Shown one piece after another: positions 5,629 through 6,426 of a DNA stretch of 6,426 nucleotides. Position 1 is the first letter of the stretch. Every line of letters starts with the position of its first letter. The notes beneath the pieces were generated by a model that had not been told where the DNA came from, ran no database searches, and saw nothing but the letters and a program-made list of their open reading frames with translations. Location: contig MEFT01000154.1 of assembly GCA_001725215.1 (NCBI GenBank), positions 1-6,426 of the forward strand, written 5' to 3'. The DNA is from Clostridium sp. SCN 57-10 (GTDB lineage: Bacteria > Bacillota > Clostridia > Oscillospirales > Butyricicoccaceae). The position numbers and the translations under genes are program-made.

Positions 5629-6426
5629 TTATTTCATCGTCGCGTAAGTTCGTACCGTCATGAGGATTGCCGCTTCACGCGTCGCCATGCCGTATCCGGC
5701 CGCGACCTGCGCCTGTGTGATGGCCTTCGGCATAAAGCTGCCGGATGAATCGCCCTTGATGATGCCGAGCTTTGACATATACTTGGTCGCTTCTACCGCC
5801 CAGGAGGAGATATCCTTCTGGTCCGGGAAGTCTTTGACGCCCGCGACGCTGTAATCGCCGTTCGGCACGATGGCCTTAATCGCTCGGAAGAGCATGGCCG
5901 CACATTGCTCACGGTTGATGAGCGTCTTGGGGGAAAATGTCGTCGCCGAGGTTCCCGTTGTGATGCCGAGCGCATACGCCTTCAAAATTTGGTCGTTCAC
6001 CGTATCGGTAAACGGATTTGGCGACGCGGGAACCACCGCCTTCTCAGTAACCGTTTCATAGAGCAGAACAGCCAGCTCACAGAACTCCTCCCGGGTGATG
6101 GGTTTCGTCATATCTGCGCCGTCAAGGATAGCGGGAATTAACCCCAGTTCGTTTGCCTTGCTCAGCTCGGGCTTCGCCCAGGAGCTGGCATCGGAGTAAA
6201 AGCTGCCCGAACCGATTGTCACGGTGTTTGAAACCGGGGAATAAATCGGATCTACATTCGGCCAGCCCTCGTAATAGTCGTAATACACGCGCAACTGATA
6301 GGAATACACATGGCTTTTGATGTCTACGGTTGTCAGGCTTCCCTCATCGATGGGGTCGAATGTAATGGCGAACGTTCCTGCACTAACCGGTCCCTCTCCG
6401 TCCTCACCGCCCGTGTAGACGTTGAT
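5629..6426 (-). CDS. SLH domain surface protein, C-terminal part (5' end outside window)
   Basis: The reading frame is open to the window edge, so 265 C-terminal residues of a longer protein are seen; the in-frame GTG at 6307-6309 is not the start. The first part ends with a pattern like the last strands of a fibronectin type III or related beta-sandwich domain (YSYQLRVYYDYYEG, then YSPVSNTVTIG). Three SLH repeats follow: about 6192-6058 (SSWAKPELSKANELGL to ITREEF), about 6018-5884 (NPFTD to INREQC), and about 5838-5680 (KDFPD to ITQAQ). SLH triplets bind secondary cell-wall polymer, often pyruvylated, so the protein should be displayed on the wall. The third repeat has ITQAQ where the ligand-binding motif normally has a basic residue (as in ITRAE). 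The gene ends with TAA and is followed by the hairpin and the lipoprotein gene. Confidence 0.9.
   Translation of the reverse strand: MNVYTGGEDGEGPVSAGTFAITFDPIDEGSLTTVDIKSHVYSYQLRVYYDYYEGWPNVDPIYSPVSNTVTIGSGSFYSDASSWAKPELSKANELGLIPAILDGADMTKPITREEFCELAVLLYETVTEKAVVPASPNPFTDTVNDQILKAYALGITTGTSATTFSPKTLINREQCAAMLFRAIKAIVPNGDYSVAGVKDFPDQKDISSWAVEATKYMSKLGIIKGDSSGSFMPKAITQAQVAAGYGMATREAAILMTVRTYATMK

Noticed and set aside
1..6426. CRISPR array, tRNA, rRNA, insertion sequence, phage or defence genes
   Set aside because: I looked for regular direct repeats, cloverleaf-like sequence, transposase motifs and terminal inverted repeats and saw none.

Overview
The window looks like a piece of a moderately GC-rich (roughly 55-60% in most genes), anaerobic, Gram-positive-type Clostridia chromosome. 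The evidence is a C-terminal S-layer homology (SLH) anchor, a classic lipobox lipoprotein, strong GGAGG ribosome-binding sites, a YwbE (DUF2196) protein and an EFR1-type flavodoxin/ferredoxin fusion. This assignment is inferred from gene content; no rRNA or other taxonomic marker is present. All seven genes I support are on the minus strand, so transcription runs from high to low coordinates.

Region 1 (6426 to about 3260) is an envelope operon. It starts with the C-terminal part of a surface protein (FN3-like end, then three SLH repeats) that enters from beyond the window. A 72-nt gap with a very stable 11-bp stem-loop follows. Next come a 288-aa lipoprotein with TPR-like helices and a 453-aa secreted protein of no family I recognise. 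The last two overlap by one base (TAATG), and a strong hairpin terminator closes the unit. All three products are exported, so they probably act together at the cell surface; what they do is not shown by the sequence.

Region 2 (about 3200 to 2648) is a single small VOC/PhnB-like gene with its own promoter, a 14-bp palindrome upstream of that promoter, and an excellent ribosome-binding site. Its GC content (about 45% in the three stretches counted) is clearly below its neighbours (about 58-62%), suggesting separate acquisition.

Region 3 (2647 to 2282) is 366 nt without a convincing gene. It holds a good sigma-A-type promoter and some short coding-like stretches in shifting frames, perhaps a decayed gene.

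Region 4 (2281 to 58) is a tight four-gene operon: thpR (RNA 2',3'-cyclic phosphodiesterase), a membrane-anchored alpha/beta hydrolase, an EFR1-type flavodoxin/ferredoxin, and a YwbE-family protein. The gaps are 12, 17 and 2 nt, with Shine-Dalgarno sequences inside or next to the upstream stop codons. The genes look like cellular housekeeping or accessory metabolism rather than one obvious pathway. The last 57 nt contain two small hairpins.

I see no CRISPR array, tRNA, rRNA, insertion sequence, phage gene or defence system. The least explained part is the SLH / lipoprotein / 453-aa secreted-protein operon.
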